Shown in pieces: positions 38,534 through 47,023 of a DNA stretch of 64,000 bases (its first letter is position 1; the number at the start of each line of letters is the position of its first letter). The DNA lies in assembly GCF_025822765.1 (NCBI RefSeq), contig NZ_JACKUK010000016.1:438486-502485 (forward strand), in the 5' to 3' direction. The DNA is from Mycobacterium barrassiae. GTDB taxonomy: Bacteria > Actinomycetota > Actinomycetes > Mycobacteriales > Mycobacteriaceae. Both the position numbers and the translations under genes were made by a program. A model generated the notes under the pieces. That model had not been told where the DNA came from. It ran no database searches and saw only the letters and a list, made by a program, of their open reading frames with translations.

Positions 38534-39634
38534 TCAACCCCGCACCAGCTTCAGGTAGACGGCCGCCATCTCCAGGCGAAGCGCCAGCATGGCCAGTTGC
38601 TCTTCCAGACGTCCGGGCCGCACCACAGCCACGGGTGCGAGGTCACCCGCAGCGGTGTCCGGCGTCTCCGGCACGTCTTCGGCGTTGATCACGTCGACGT
38701 CGTCCAGCCCGGCGATTCTGGCGACGACCACCGGTCGTTCGGCGTCGGTGGCGAGCACGAAGGTCCGCACCCGCGGTGGCAGCGGACCGTCGATCTGCTC
38801 GTCGTGGAATATCGACCGCTCCCGCTCGGGCGCATCGCCCATCCCGTTGCGCAACGCCACCAACGCATCTGCCAGTCCCACCGCGGACACGACGCGGTGA
38901 GCGACCCGCAGCATGATGGCTGCGACGTGCCGCGCCAACACCAGAGTGGCCGCGTTGTCGCCCGCGATGACGACATCGCAACCGTCCATTCGCTCGGCCA
39001 ACGCCTTCGCGGGATTGGTGAAGAGTTCGCGTCCGGCGCTGTTGCGCAACGCTTCTGAGTCCAGTTCGTCGGCGAGCGTCGCCAGATCCACCTGCAGCCC
39101 CGGGTCGACCGCTTGCAGGGCCGCAAGGCCGGCGGCGAGATAGCGGGAGAAGCGGAACTCGTCGGGTACCCACACCCGCGGTGCCATCGCGACGGACCGT
39201 CCCGCCGTTGCGTCACGCAGCGGTCCCTCGTACGGCGCGATCACGACGACGCGAGCGCCGCGGCGCACACCGGTGGCCGCGGCGGACACCAGGGCGGGAT
39301 CGCCGGGGTCGTCGCCGGCGACGATCAGCACGTCGAGCGCGCCGATCCACGGAGGCACCTCGGGGGCGACGACGATCGGCGCGGCCACCGAACCACCCAG
39401 CGCAGCGGCGAGCAAAGAGCCTGCCGTTTCAGCGTTTCCGCGGCCCGCGACCCAGATCACCGTGCGGGGTGGCTGGTCGCTCTGCAGCTGATCCAGCTCG
39501 CCCTCCTCGAGCGCCGCGGCCGTCGCGCGCACCTGCGCACCGGCCATCGCCACCGCGCGAAGCGAACCGTCACGGTCGGCCGTGAGCAGTCCTTCCACGT
39601 CGTCGAGGTCGACGACGGAGTGGGTGGCGTTCAC
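38534..39634 (-). CDS. TobH-like protein (Rv3256c-like, SIS-related)
   Basis: A 366-residue protein conserved in the manA-manB cluster of mycobacteria. Its N-terminal part resembles sugar isomerase (SIS)-like folds (VIWVAGRGNAETAGSLLAAALGG) but no catalytic residues are apparent. It overlaps the manB stop by 4 bp, so it is translated from the same message. Function is unknown; the context implies mannose or nucleotide-sugar metabolism. Confidence 0.82.
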   Translation of the reverse strand: MNATHSVVDLDDVEGLLTADRDGSLRAVAMAGAQVRATAAALEEGELDQLQSDQPPRTVIWVAGRGNAETAGSLLAAALGGSVAAPIVVAPEVPPWIGALDVLIVAGDDPGDPALVSAAATGVRRGARVVVIAPYEGPLRDATAGRSVAMAPRVWVPDEFRFSRYLAAGLAALQAVDPGLQVDLATLADELDSEALRNSAGRELFTNPAKALAERMDGCDVVIAGDNAATLVLARHVAAIMLRVAHRVVSAVGLADALVALRNGMGDAPERERSIFHDEQIDGPLPPRVRTFVLATDAERPVVVARIAGLDDVDVINAEDVPETPDTAAGDLAPVAVVRPGRLEEQLAMLALRLEMAAVYLKLVRG

Positions 39635-41019
39635 GTGGCCGCCTCAGATTCTGCGCTGACGATCCGCGAGATCTGCCCGACAATGTCGTCGACCTCCTCG
39701 ATGGTCCGCGCTTCGACGTTGAGCCGCAGCAACGGCTCGGTGTTGGACGAACGCAGGTTGAACCACGACCCGTCGCCCAGATCCACCGTGACGCCGTCCA
39801 AATGGTCGAGCGAGTGGATGCGCGCGTTGAACGCCAACAACACTTCGTCGACGCGCGCCGCGGCGTCGGTGACGGTGAAGTTGATCTCGCCGGAGGCCTC
39901 ATAGCGCCGATAGTCGGCCATCAGGTCAGAAAGCGGTCGATGCTGCTCGCCCAGAGCCGCCAAGACGTGCAGGGCGGCGAGCATGCCTGAATCGGCACCC
40001 CAGAAATCGCGGAAGTAGTAGTGCGCCGAGTGCTCTCCACCGAAGATCGCGCCGGTGTCGGCCATCAGCGCCTTGATGTAGGAGTGTCCGACGCGCGAGC
40101 GCACCGGCGTGCCGCCCCGCTCGGTGACGAGTTCGGGGACCGCCCGGGACGTGATCAGGTTGTGGATCACCGTCGCGCCGATCTCACGACCCAGTTCCCG
40201 CGAGGCGACCAGCGCGGTCACCGCCGACGGCGACACCGGTTGGCCTTTCTCGTCGACGACGAAGCACCGGTCGGCATCGCCGTCGAACGCCAGCCCGATG
40301 TCGGCGCCGGTCGTCAGCACGAACGCCTGGAGGTCGACGAGGTTCGTGGGGTCCAGCGGATTGGCTTCATGGTTGGGGAACGTGCCGTCGAGTTCGAAGA
40401 ACAGCGGAGCGAGCGTGATCGACGGGATCGGTCCCAGCACAGCAGGAGTGGTGTGGCCGCCCATCCCGTTGCCGGCGTCGACGGCGACCTTCAGCGGCCG
40501 CAGTTCGGCGAGACTGACCAGCGAGCGCAGGAACTCACCGTAGTCGGCCAGCACGTCGCGGTCGGAGATCGAGCCGCGGGGCCCGTCGTAGGCAGGCACC
40601 CCCGCGATGACGTCCTCGCTGATCGTGGTCAACCCGGTGTCCTTGCCGACCGGCTTGGCTTCGGCCCGGCACAACTTGATGCCGTTGTAGGCGGCCGGGT
40701 TGTGGCTCGCGGTGAACATCGCGCCGGGGCAGTTCAGCAGGCCCGAGGCGAAGTACAGCTGATCGGTGGACGCCAGGCCGATGCGCACCACATCGAGGCC
40801 CTGCGCGACGACACCCTCGGCGAAGGCCTCCGAGAGTGCGGGCGAGCTGTCCCGCATGTCGTGACCGATGACCACCGAGGTGGCGTTCTCACCGCGCATG
40901 AGCCGCGCGAATGCACCGCCGACCTCGCCGACGAACTGCTCGTCGATCTCATCGCCCACCAGACCCCGCACGTCATACGCCTTGATGACTCGGTGGACAG
41001 CCGCAGCGGGCCGGGACAT
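39631..41019 (-). CDS. manB: Phosphomannomutase/phosphoglucomutase
   Basis: Converts mannose-6-phosphate to mannose-1-phosphate. The 462-residue alpha-D-phosphohexomutase has the phosphoserine loop FTASHNPAAYNG, the metal loop DGDADRC and the C-terminal phosphate-binding motif RSSNTEPLLRL. The ATG at 41019 is preceded by AAGGAG. The three-gene order manB-TobH-manA is as in Rv3257c-Rv3255c. Confidence 0.95.
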   Translation of the reverse strand: MSRPAAAVHRVIKAYDVRGLVGDEIDEQFVGEVGGAFARLMRGENATSVVIGHDMRDSSPALSEAFAEGVVAQGLDVVRIGLASTDQLYFASGLLNCPGAMFTASHNPAAYNGIKLCRAEAKPVGKDTGLTTISEDVIAGVPAYDGPRGSISDRDVLADYGEFLRSLVSLAELRPLKVAVDAGNGMGGHTTPAVLGPIPSITLAPLFFELDGTFPNHEANPLDPTNLVDLQAFVLTTGADIGLAFDGDADRCFVVDEKGQPVSPSAVTALVASRELGREIGATVIHNLITSRAVPELVTERGGTPVRSRVGHSYIKALMADTGAIFGGEHSAHYYFRDFWGADSGMLAALHVLAALGEQHRPLSDLMADYRRYEASGEINFTVTDAAARVDEVLLAFNARIHSLDHLDGVTVDLGDGSWFNLRSSNTEPLLRLNVEARTIEEVDDIVGQISRIVSAESEAAT

Positions 41020-41106
41020 AAAACTCCTTGAGACATGGACTGCTGGCCGCCAGCCTAGCCGCCGATCGGCCGCCACACTTCGTCTAGTCCTCGCCTCGGC
41101 GCCCCG

Positions 41107-41526
41107 CTAATCAGGCGGATCTGGCAACACCCGCAGATGGCCCCGTCGCCGCCCATTGGTTTCCGACCGGCGGGCGGGCGGCGCCATCAGGGCCCCACCC
41201 GACATGCCGGTGACGGGATCGGAAAAGCCGGCTGCGACTCCGTTCATGGACGGCGGCGAATCGCGGCCTTCGCGCACCGCGTCCGCCAGGGCCACCAGAT
41301 CGTCCTCGTCGGGGTGCGTCGGCAGCGGACCGGCATGGCGCACCAGCTCCCAGCCGCGGGGCGCGGTGATGCGGCTGGCGTGCAGCACGCAGAGATCCCA
41401 CGAGTGCGGCTCGGACACCGTGGCCAGCGGACCGACGACTGCCGTTGAGTCGGAGTACACAAAGGTCAGCGTCGCGACCGCATAGTGGGGACACCCGGGC
41501 CGGCAGCAGCGACGGGGAACGTTCAC
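41107..41526 (-). CDS. DUF3499 family protein with N-terminal Cys motif
   Basis: A 139-residue actinobacterial protein beginning with GTG (MNVPRRCCRPGC). The Cys-rich start (RRCCRPGCPHYA) together with SWDLCVLHASRI gives four Cys/His candidates for a zinc site. The C-terminal half is basic and low in complexity. Function unknown. A TAGCCT hexamer ends 6 nt before the GTG, suggesting a leaderless transcript; the gene is divergent from the next one. Confidence 0.85.
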   Translation of the reverse strand: MNVPRRCCRPGCPHYAVATLTFVYSDSTAVVGPLATVSEPHSWDLCVLHASRITAPRGWELVRHAGPLPTHPDEDDLVALADAVREGRDSPPSMNGVAAGFSDPVTGMSGGALMAPPARRSETNGRRRGHLRVLPDPPD

Positions 41527-41612
41527 AGCGAGAGGCTATCGTGCGCAAACGGCGCACACCGCCGGACACGCGCGCCGTCGGAGTGTCGATCTTCAACCGT
41601 TACGATCTTGTC

Positions 41613-42077
41613 GTGCCCGAGCGCAGACGCCTGCGATCTCGCCGCGGCCGCGAAATGCGCGGGCCGCTCCTTCCACCGACGGTCCCCGGCTGGCGCAGCC
41701 GCGCCGAGCTGTTCGACATGGCCGTGCTGGAAGCCTATGAGCCCATCGAACGCCGTTGGCAGGACCGGGTGTCCACTCTGGACATCGCCGTCGACGAAAT
41801 CCCGCGTATCTCACCGAAGGATCCGGAGAGCGTGCAGTGGCCGCCCGAGGTCATCGCCGAGGGGCCCATTGCGCTGGCCCGGCTGATCCCGGCGGGTGTC
41901 GATGTACGCGGCAACGCGACCCGCGCACGAATTGTCTTGTTCCGCAAGCCGATCGAGCGACGGGCAAAGGACACCGTCGAACTCTCGGAGTTACTTCGCG
42001 AAATCCTGGTGGCACAGGTGGCCACCTATTTGGGAGTCGAGCCGTCCGTCATCGACCCCACGATCGAAGACGAGTGA
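41613..42077 (+). CDS. Minimal metallopeptidase-like (zincin-fold) protein lacking HExxH
   Basis: A 154-residue protein of the DUF1025-type metallopeptidase-like family, matching Rv3259 in place and sequence (RGPLLPPTVPGWRSRAELFDM; RIVLFRKPIE). The zinc motif HExxH expected near ELLREILVAQVATYL is absent: Arg replaces the His and Gln the second His. The protein is therefore probably not a zinc peptidase. The start at GTG 41613 follows a TACGAT hexamer by 6 nt, indicating a leaderless transcript. Confidence 0.85.
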   Translation: MPERRRLRSRRGREMRGPLLPPTVPGWRSRAELFDMAVLEAYEPIERRWQDRVSTLDIAVDEIPRISPKDPESVQWPPEVIAEGPIALARLIPAGVDVRGNATRARIVLFRKPIERRAKDTVELSELLREILVAQVATYLGVEPSVIDPTIEDE

Positions 42078-42086
42078 ACGTAACGG

Positions 42087-42494
42087 CTAGATCACGCCGC
42101 GCTTGAGGCGACGGCGCTCGCGCTCGGAGAGGCCGCCCCAGATACCGAAGCGCTCGTCATGGGCCAGCGCGTAGTCAAGGCACGCGTCGCGCACCTCACA
42201 GCCCTGGCAGATGCGCTTGGCTTCGCGGGTGGAGCCGCCCTTCTCCGGGAAGAACGCCTCCGGGTCGGTTTGCGCACAGAGCGCCTTCTCCTGCCAGAGG
42301 TCGTCTTCGGGCGTCAGCATTGCCGGAATTGTCGGCGCCACCTCAACCGGGGTAGGCACCAGACTCAGCTGGGGACGCCGCGGCGTCTCGAACGGTGCCG
42401 GTCCCGTATCGGTGTGCGGCGCACTGTCCACTGAGCCGAGCAGTCGGTCGTCGAACCGGACCACATGATCGAAATCGCTGTACTCAAAAGACAT
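42087..42494 (-). CDS. whiB2: WhiB2 (WhmD) iron-sulfur transcriptional regulator
   Basis: A 135-residue 4Fe-4S protein needed for septation in mycobacteria. Cys73, Cys96, Cys99 and Cys105 (C-X22-C-X2-C-X5-C) bind the cluster, GIWGG (117-121) is the WhiB turn, and the C-terminus SERERRRLKRG contacts DNA. The start used is the ATG at 42494. It is divergent from fbiA, with 295 bp between them that contains a LexA-like site. Confidence 0.94.
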   Translation of the reverse strand: MSFEYSDFDHVVRFDDRLLGSVDSAPHTDTGPAPFETPRRPQLSLVPTPVEVAPTIPAMLTPEDDLWQEKALCAQTDPEAFFPEKGGSTREAKRICQGCEVRDACLDYALAHDERFGIWGGLSERERRRLKRGVI

Positions 42495-42567
42495 TTTCCG
42501 CCTCCTCACCTGGTGTCGTAGATCGGTAAAACAGAGCCCCACTATTGTTCTGTGCGGCCATCTCAAT

Positions 42568-42583
42568 TCGAACATATGATCGA
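42568..42583. promoter_or_regulatory. LexA SOS-box-like palindrome upstream of whiB2
   Basis: TCGAAC-ATAT-GATCGA differs in one position from the mycobacterial SOS box TCGAAC-N4-GTTCGA. It lies 74-89 bp before the whiB2 start. A chance match is possible; WhiB2 is not an established LexA target. Confidence 0.3.
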
Positions 42584-42789
42584 ATCTCGGTCTGCGACAC
42601 CGAAACCGGCCGGCCAACCGCGAAATGACACTGGTGTGATTACACACGCGTTAGCTGCCGTGGTCAAGCGCTGGAACAGAAATTCATACCATTCCGTGAC
42701 CCGAATTCGGCGCGTCGAGATCTCGGCGTGTCTGTCACACGAACGGCCACATGCTCTCGCCCGCGCCGGACGGCCTAATGTCGATCAAT

Positions 42790-43791
42790 GTGAAGGTCAC
42801 CGTTCTGGTCGGCGGCGTCGGCGGCGCGCGCTTTCTGCTCGGCGTGCAGCACCTTTTGGGACTGGGCCAATTCGGGGATTCGGAGAACCCGTCGCCGCAC
42901 GAATTGAGCGCCGTCGTCAACGTCGGTGACGACGCGTGGATGTTCGGTGTGCGCATCTGCCCGGATCTTGATACGTGTATGTACACCCTTGGCGGCGGTA
43001 TCGATCCGGAACGCGGCTGGGGTCACCGAAACGAAACCTGGCATGCCAAGGAGGAACTCGCGGCCTACGGCGTGCAGCCCGATTGGTTCGGCCTGGGCGA
43101 CCGCGATCTTGCCACGCATCTGGTCCGCAGCCAGATGTTGCGCGCCGGATATCCGCTGTCACAAGTGACCGAAGCCTTGTGCAGCAGATGGTCACCCGGT
43201 GCACGGCTGCTGCCCGCCAGCGACGATCGCAGCGAAACCCACGTTGTCATCACCGATCCCGAGGACGGCGAGAAGCGGGCGATCCATTTCCAGGAGTGGT
43301 GGGTGCGCTACCGCGCTCAGGTGCCCACGCATAGTTTCGCGTTCGTCGGCGCGGATTCGGCGACGGCCGGTCCCGGTGTCGTCGAGGCCATCGAAACGGC
43401 CGATGTTGTATTGATTGCCCCGTCCAATCCTGTGGTGAGCATCGGATCGATCTTGAATATCGCGGGAATCCGCGGCGCACTGCGTACGACGACGGCGCGG
43501 GTCATCGGCTACTCCCCCATCGTCGCCGGGAAACCGTTGCGCGGCATGGCCGACGAATGCCTGTCGGTCATCGGGGTTGCGAGTACCTCCGAAGCGGTCG
43601 GAGCGCACTACGGAGCCCGCAGCGGTACTGGCATCCTCGACGTCTGGTTGGTACACGAGGGAGATCACGCCGAGATCGAGGGCGTCGAAGTACGCGCGGT
43701 ACCACTGCTGATGACGGATCCGGCGGCCACCGCCGAAATGGTGCGCGCCGGTTTCGATTTGGCCGGCCTGAAGCTGGATCCACCACCATGA
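42790..43791 (+). CDS. fbiA: 2-phospho-L-lactate transferase (coenzyme F420 synthesis)
   Basis: Transfers the phospholactyl or phosphoenolpyruvyl group to the deazaflavin FO, forming the F420-0 core. The 333-residue CofD/FbiA protein begins [18 protein letters not shown] with the conserved GGVGG nucleotide motif; other signatures are [19 protein letters not shown] and [14 protein letters not shown] at 42790 gives the FbiA-like N-terminus, 8 nt after a TAATGT hexamer, so the message is likely leaderless. Its stop overlaps the fbiB start (ATGA). Confidence 0.95.
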   Translation: MKVTVLVGGVGGARFLLGVQHLLGLGQFGDSENPSPHELSAVVNVGDDAWMFGVRICPDLDTCMYTLGGGIDPERGWGHRNETWHAKEELAAYGVQPDWFGLGDRDLATHLVRSQMLRAGYPLSQVTEALCSRWSPGARLLPASDDRSETHVVITDPEDGEKRAIHFQEWWVRYRAQVPTHSFAFVGADSATAGPGVVEAIETADVVLIAPSNPVVSIGSILNIAGIRGALRTTTARVIGYSPIVAGKPLRGMADECLSVIGVASTSEAVGAHYGARSGTGILDVWLVHEGDHAEIEGVEVRAVPLLMTDPAATAEMVRAGFDLAGLKLDPPP

Positions 43792-45128
43792 CAGAGCACG
43801 GATCTGCTGCAGCCGTCGAAATGCTGCCAGTCCCTGGCCTTCCCGAGTTCCGCCCCGGTGACGATCTCCCCGGTGCGATTGCCACGGCGGCACCCTGGCT
43901 ACGGGATGGCGACATCCTGGTGGTCACCAGCAAGGTGATTTCCAAGTGCGAGGGCCGAATCGTCGATGCGCCCGTCGACCCCGACGAGCGAGACGTTCTG
44001 CGACGCAAGCTGATCGATGCGGAAGCCGTGCGCGTGCTTGCGCGCAAGGGCAAAACGCTGATCACCGAGAACGCGCTTGGCCTGGTGCAGGCAGCCGCTG
44101 GAGTGGACGGTTCGAACGTCGACACCGCAGAGCTCGCGCTGCTGCCCACCGACCCCGATGCCAGCGCCGCAGCCCTGCGGGACGGGCTGCGTGAATGCCT
44201 CGGAGTCACCGTGGGTGTGGTGGTCACCGACACCATGGGCCGCGCGTGGCGCAACGGACAGACCGACGTCGCCATCGGCGCGGCAGGGCTGAAGGTGCTG
44301 CACGGCTACGAAGGATCGCAGGATCGGCATGGCAACGAGTTGATCGTCACCGAGATCGCCGTCGCCGACGAAATCGCCGCGGCAGCCGATCTGGTCAAGG
44401 GCAAACTGACCGACATCCCGGTCGCGGTGGTGCGCGGGCTGTCTCTGCCCGACGACGGGTCCAACGCCCATCGACTGGTGCGCGCCGGTGAGGATGATCT
44501 GTTCTGGCTCGGCACCGCCGAGGCCATCGCGCTGGGCCGCAGCCAGGCTCAGCTGTTGCGAAGGTCGGTGCGCTCCTTTGCCGATGCACCCGTTAACCCA
44601 GACCTGATCGAAAGCGCGATCGCCGAAGCGCTGACCGCGCCCGCACCGCACCACACGCGGCCGGTCCGGTTCGTGTGGATGCAGGATTCGGGCCGGCGAT
44701 TGGCCCTGCTGGACCGAATGAAGGAGAAGTGGCGCACCGATCTGGCCGGCGACGGGCGAACATCGGAGGCGATCGAGCACCGGGTCAGTCGTGGCGACAT
44801 CCTCTACAACGCGCCCGAACTCGTCATCCCCTTCATGGTGCCCGATGGTGCGCACAGTTACCCCGACGCCGAACGCACCGCCGCGGAGCACACGATGTTC
44901 ACCGTCGCCGTCGGGGCCGCCGTCCAGGCCCTCCTGGTAGCGCTGGCAGTTCGCGGCGTGGGTAGCTGCTGGATCGGGTCCACTATCTTCGCCGCCGATC
45001 TGGTGCGGGACGAGCTCGACCTGCCTGCCGACTGGGAACCGTTGGGAGCCATTGCGATCGGCTTCCCACCCGAGGAGCCGCGACCGCGGGATCCGGTGCC
45101 GGTCGACGACCTGCTGCTACGGCGATGA
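43788..45128 (+). CDS. fbiB: Bifunctional F420-0:gamma-glutamyl ligase and dehydro-F420 reductase
   Basis: Adds the polyglutamate tail and reduces the dehydro intermediate. The N-terminal half (about residues 1-245) is the CofE-like ligase ([34 protein letters not shown]); the C-terminal half (about 255-446) is a nitroreductase-fold FMN domain ([30 protein letters not shown]). The 446-residue fusion is typical of actinobacteria. It overlaps fbiA by 4 bp and the next NUDIX gene by 4 bp. Confidence 0.96.
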   Translation: MTEHGSAAAVEMLPVPGLPEFRPGDDLPGAIATAAPWLRDGDILVVTSKVISKCEGRIVDAPVDPDERDVLRRKLIDAEAVRVLARKGKTLITENALGLVQAAAGVDGSNVDTAELALLPTDPDASAAALRDGLRECLGVTVGVVVTDTMGRAWRNGQTDVAIGAAGLKVLHGYEGSQDRHGNELIVTEIAVADEIAAAADLVKGKLTDIPVAVVRGLSLPDDGSNAHRLVRAGEDDLFWLGTAEAIALGRSQAQLLRRSVRSFADAPVNPDLIESAIAEALTAPAPHHTRPVRFVWMQDSGRRLALLDRMKEKWRTDLAGDGRTSEAIEHRVSRGDILYNAPELVIPFMVPDGAHSYPDAERTAAEHTMFTVAVGAAVQALLVALAVRGVGSCWIGSTIFAADLVRDELDLPADWEPLGAIAIGFPPEEPRPRDPVPVDDLLLRR

Positions 45129-45667
45129 GCCTGCACGCGTCGGCGGTCGCGATGCTGACCGAGTGGCAGGCACCCGACCCCGCCCAGGACACCCTGCGCC
45201 ATGCCGTGCTGGCGTTCCTTGCCGCGCGTCCCGACGGATGCCTGCGGGCGTGCGTGCCGGGGCACGTGACCGGTTCGGCCTTGGTGATCGACCACAGCGG
45301 AACGGACGCGCTGCTCACGCTGCATCCCCGGTTCGGCCGCTGGCTCCAACTCGGCGGGCACTGCGAGGAATCCGACGCCGACATCGTCGCGGCCGCGCTG
45401 CGGGAGGCCACCGAGGAGTCGGGCATCGACGGCCTGGAGATCGATCCGGTGTTGGCCGCGCTGCACGTGCACCCCGTCACGTGCTCGCTTGGCGTTCCGA
45501 CGCGTCACCTCGACATGCAATTTATCGTCCGCGCGCCCGCGGGTGCCGAAATCGTGCGCAGCGACGAGTCACTGGAGCTTAGGTGGTGGCCGCTGGACGC
45601 CCTGCCGCAGGATTGCGACTTCGGCCTCACCCAACTGGCCGCAGCGGCGCGGAATCGAACTGGATAG
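45125..45667 (+). CDS. NUDIX hydrolase coupled to fbiB
   Basis: A 180-residue cytosolic pyrophosphohydrolase-type protein. The NUDIX box is [24 protein letters not shown], with the catalytic REATEE core. The ATG overlaps the fbiB stop by 4 bp, so it is probably translated from the F420 gene message. A substrate is not evident; F420-pathway metabolites or damaged nucleotides are both possible. The 3' end overlaps the convergent P450 gene by 41 bp. Confidence 0.9.
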   Translation: MSLHASAVAMLTEWQAPDPAQDTLRHAVLAFLAARPDGCLRACVPGHVTGSALVIDHSGTDALLTLHPRFGRWLQLGGHCEESDADIVAAALREATEESGIDGLEIDPVLAALHVHPVTCSLGVPTRHLDMQFIVRAPAGAEIVRSDESLELRWWPLDALPQDCDFGLTQLAAAARNRTG

Positions 45668-46868
45668 GGAGAGATTTCGGCCCTGCGATGCCGACGATGG
45701 GGCGCCACGGTGCTGGACCCGCTCGGCGGATCCGAGGCATGAGCGTTGACATGTGAACCAGAGCTTCGGCTAGCTCGACCTTGGCGAGGTGCGCGCCGAG
45801 GCAATGATGAGCACCGCCGCCGAACGTCATGACCGCTGCTCGCCCCGTGCGCGTGATGTCGAAACGTTCTGGATGCTCATATCGTTGCGGATCTCGGTTG
45901 GCGGCGGCCGTGTTGACGACGACGCATGCCCCGGCGGGAATCACCACGCCGTCGACATCGACGTCCTCGACGGCGATGCGCACGCACGTGAAGGATGCCG
46001 GCGAGTACCGCATGACCTCTTCGACAGCGTCCGGGGCGAGTTCCGGATGATCCCGAAGGAGGGCCCACTGCTCCGAGTGATCACAGAACACCTCGATCGC
46101 CGCGGCCAACTGGTTTCGCGTGGTGTCGGTGCCGGCGACGAGAAGCACAGCGACGAGGTCGAGGATTTCACGGCCGGTGAGCCGGTCGCCGTCACTCTCG
46201 GCGCGGATCAGCTCGGAGAGCAGGTCCTCGGTCTCGGCTTGGTGCTTGCGCTCGATCAGATCGACGAGATATCCATCCAGCTGCTCCCATGCGTTCAGGA
46301 TCTTCGCGGCATCGTCGGCCGCGGTCGGGGCGAACGCTCTGGCGATATCTCGCAGCCAGTCCGCGAATACCGGCCAATCACACGGTGGCACGCCGAGAAG
46401 CGTGCAGATGATCGGAACCGGATACGGCCTTGCGATGTCGGCAACCACGTCCACCCGTCCAGCGGTGAAGTGCGGTTGCACGAGTCCGGTGATGTGGTCC
46501 CGGCACGCTGCGCGCAGCCGGTCGGCGGCCTTCGGCGTGAAGGCGCGTGAGACGAGTCGGCGCAGCCTTTTGTGGTCGGCGCCGTCGATGCCGACGATCA
46601 GCGCGGACATCTTGTCCCAAAGGGGACCGGACGTGGTGCCGAACATCGAAAGGCCGCAGGCCGCAGGCATTCCGAAGCGCGTATCGCGCAATGCGAGGCG
46701 GACCAGGTCATAGCTGATCAACTCGGGCCCGAAGGGCCCGAGCGCGATCGGCCCGTGCCGTTGAGCCTCGGCGATGGCGGCGTGGGCCTCGTCGGGGCAC
46801 TGCAAGCCGTGATAGGCGATTCTGGGGAGTGCGGCGTCGAAGACGGTCGGGTGCTTGGTGTCGGTCAC
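45627..46868 (-). CDS. Cytochrome P450
   Basis: A 413-residue soluble P450. The I-helix oxygen-binding motif is AGTDTTRNQ, the K-helix ExxR is EEVMRYS, and the haem-binding loop is FGGGAHHCLGAHLAKVE with the Cys ligand. Such proteins hydroxylate lipids, terpenes or steroids using ferredoxin; no ferredoxin gene is adjacent. The substrate is unknown. A start with GTG at 46868 gives the family-like N-terminus. It is not in the M. tuberculosis arc and may be acquired. Confidence 0.93.
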   Translation of the reverse strand: MTDTKHPTVFDAALPRIAYHGLQCPDEAHAAIAEAQRHGPIALGPFGPELISYDLVRLALRDTRFGMPAACGLSMFGTTSGPLWDKMSALIVGIDGADHKRLRRLVSRAFTPKAADRLRAACRDHITGLVQPHFTAGRVDVVADIARPYPVPIICTLLGVPPCDWPVFADWLRDIARAFAPTAADDAAKILNAWEQLDGYLVDLIERKHQAETEDLLSELIRAESDGDRLTGREILDLVAVLLVAGTDTTRNQLAAAIEVFCDHSEQWALLRDHPELAPDAVEEVMRYSPASFTCVRIAVEDVDVDGVVIPAGACVVVNTAAANRDPQRYEHPERFDITRTGRAAVMTFGGGAHHCLGAHLAKVELAEALVHMSTLMPRIRRAGPAPWRPIVGIAGPKSLPIQFDSAPLRPVG

Positions 46869-47023
46869 CGTGGTCCTCCTGCGGTCGGGAGGTTTCGACT
46901 CTCTCGTCGTTTCGGCCCCTGGTCATCGGCCGGAAGGCCTATTCCGAAAAGCAGACCGTAGGCGGCGCTGCATAGGCCATTTGGCTGATGATGTTCGCTT
47001 CCGCTCGCCCCAGGCTGATTAGC

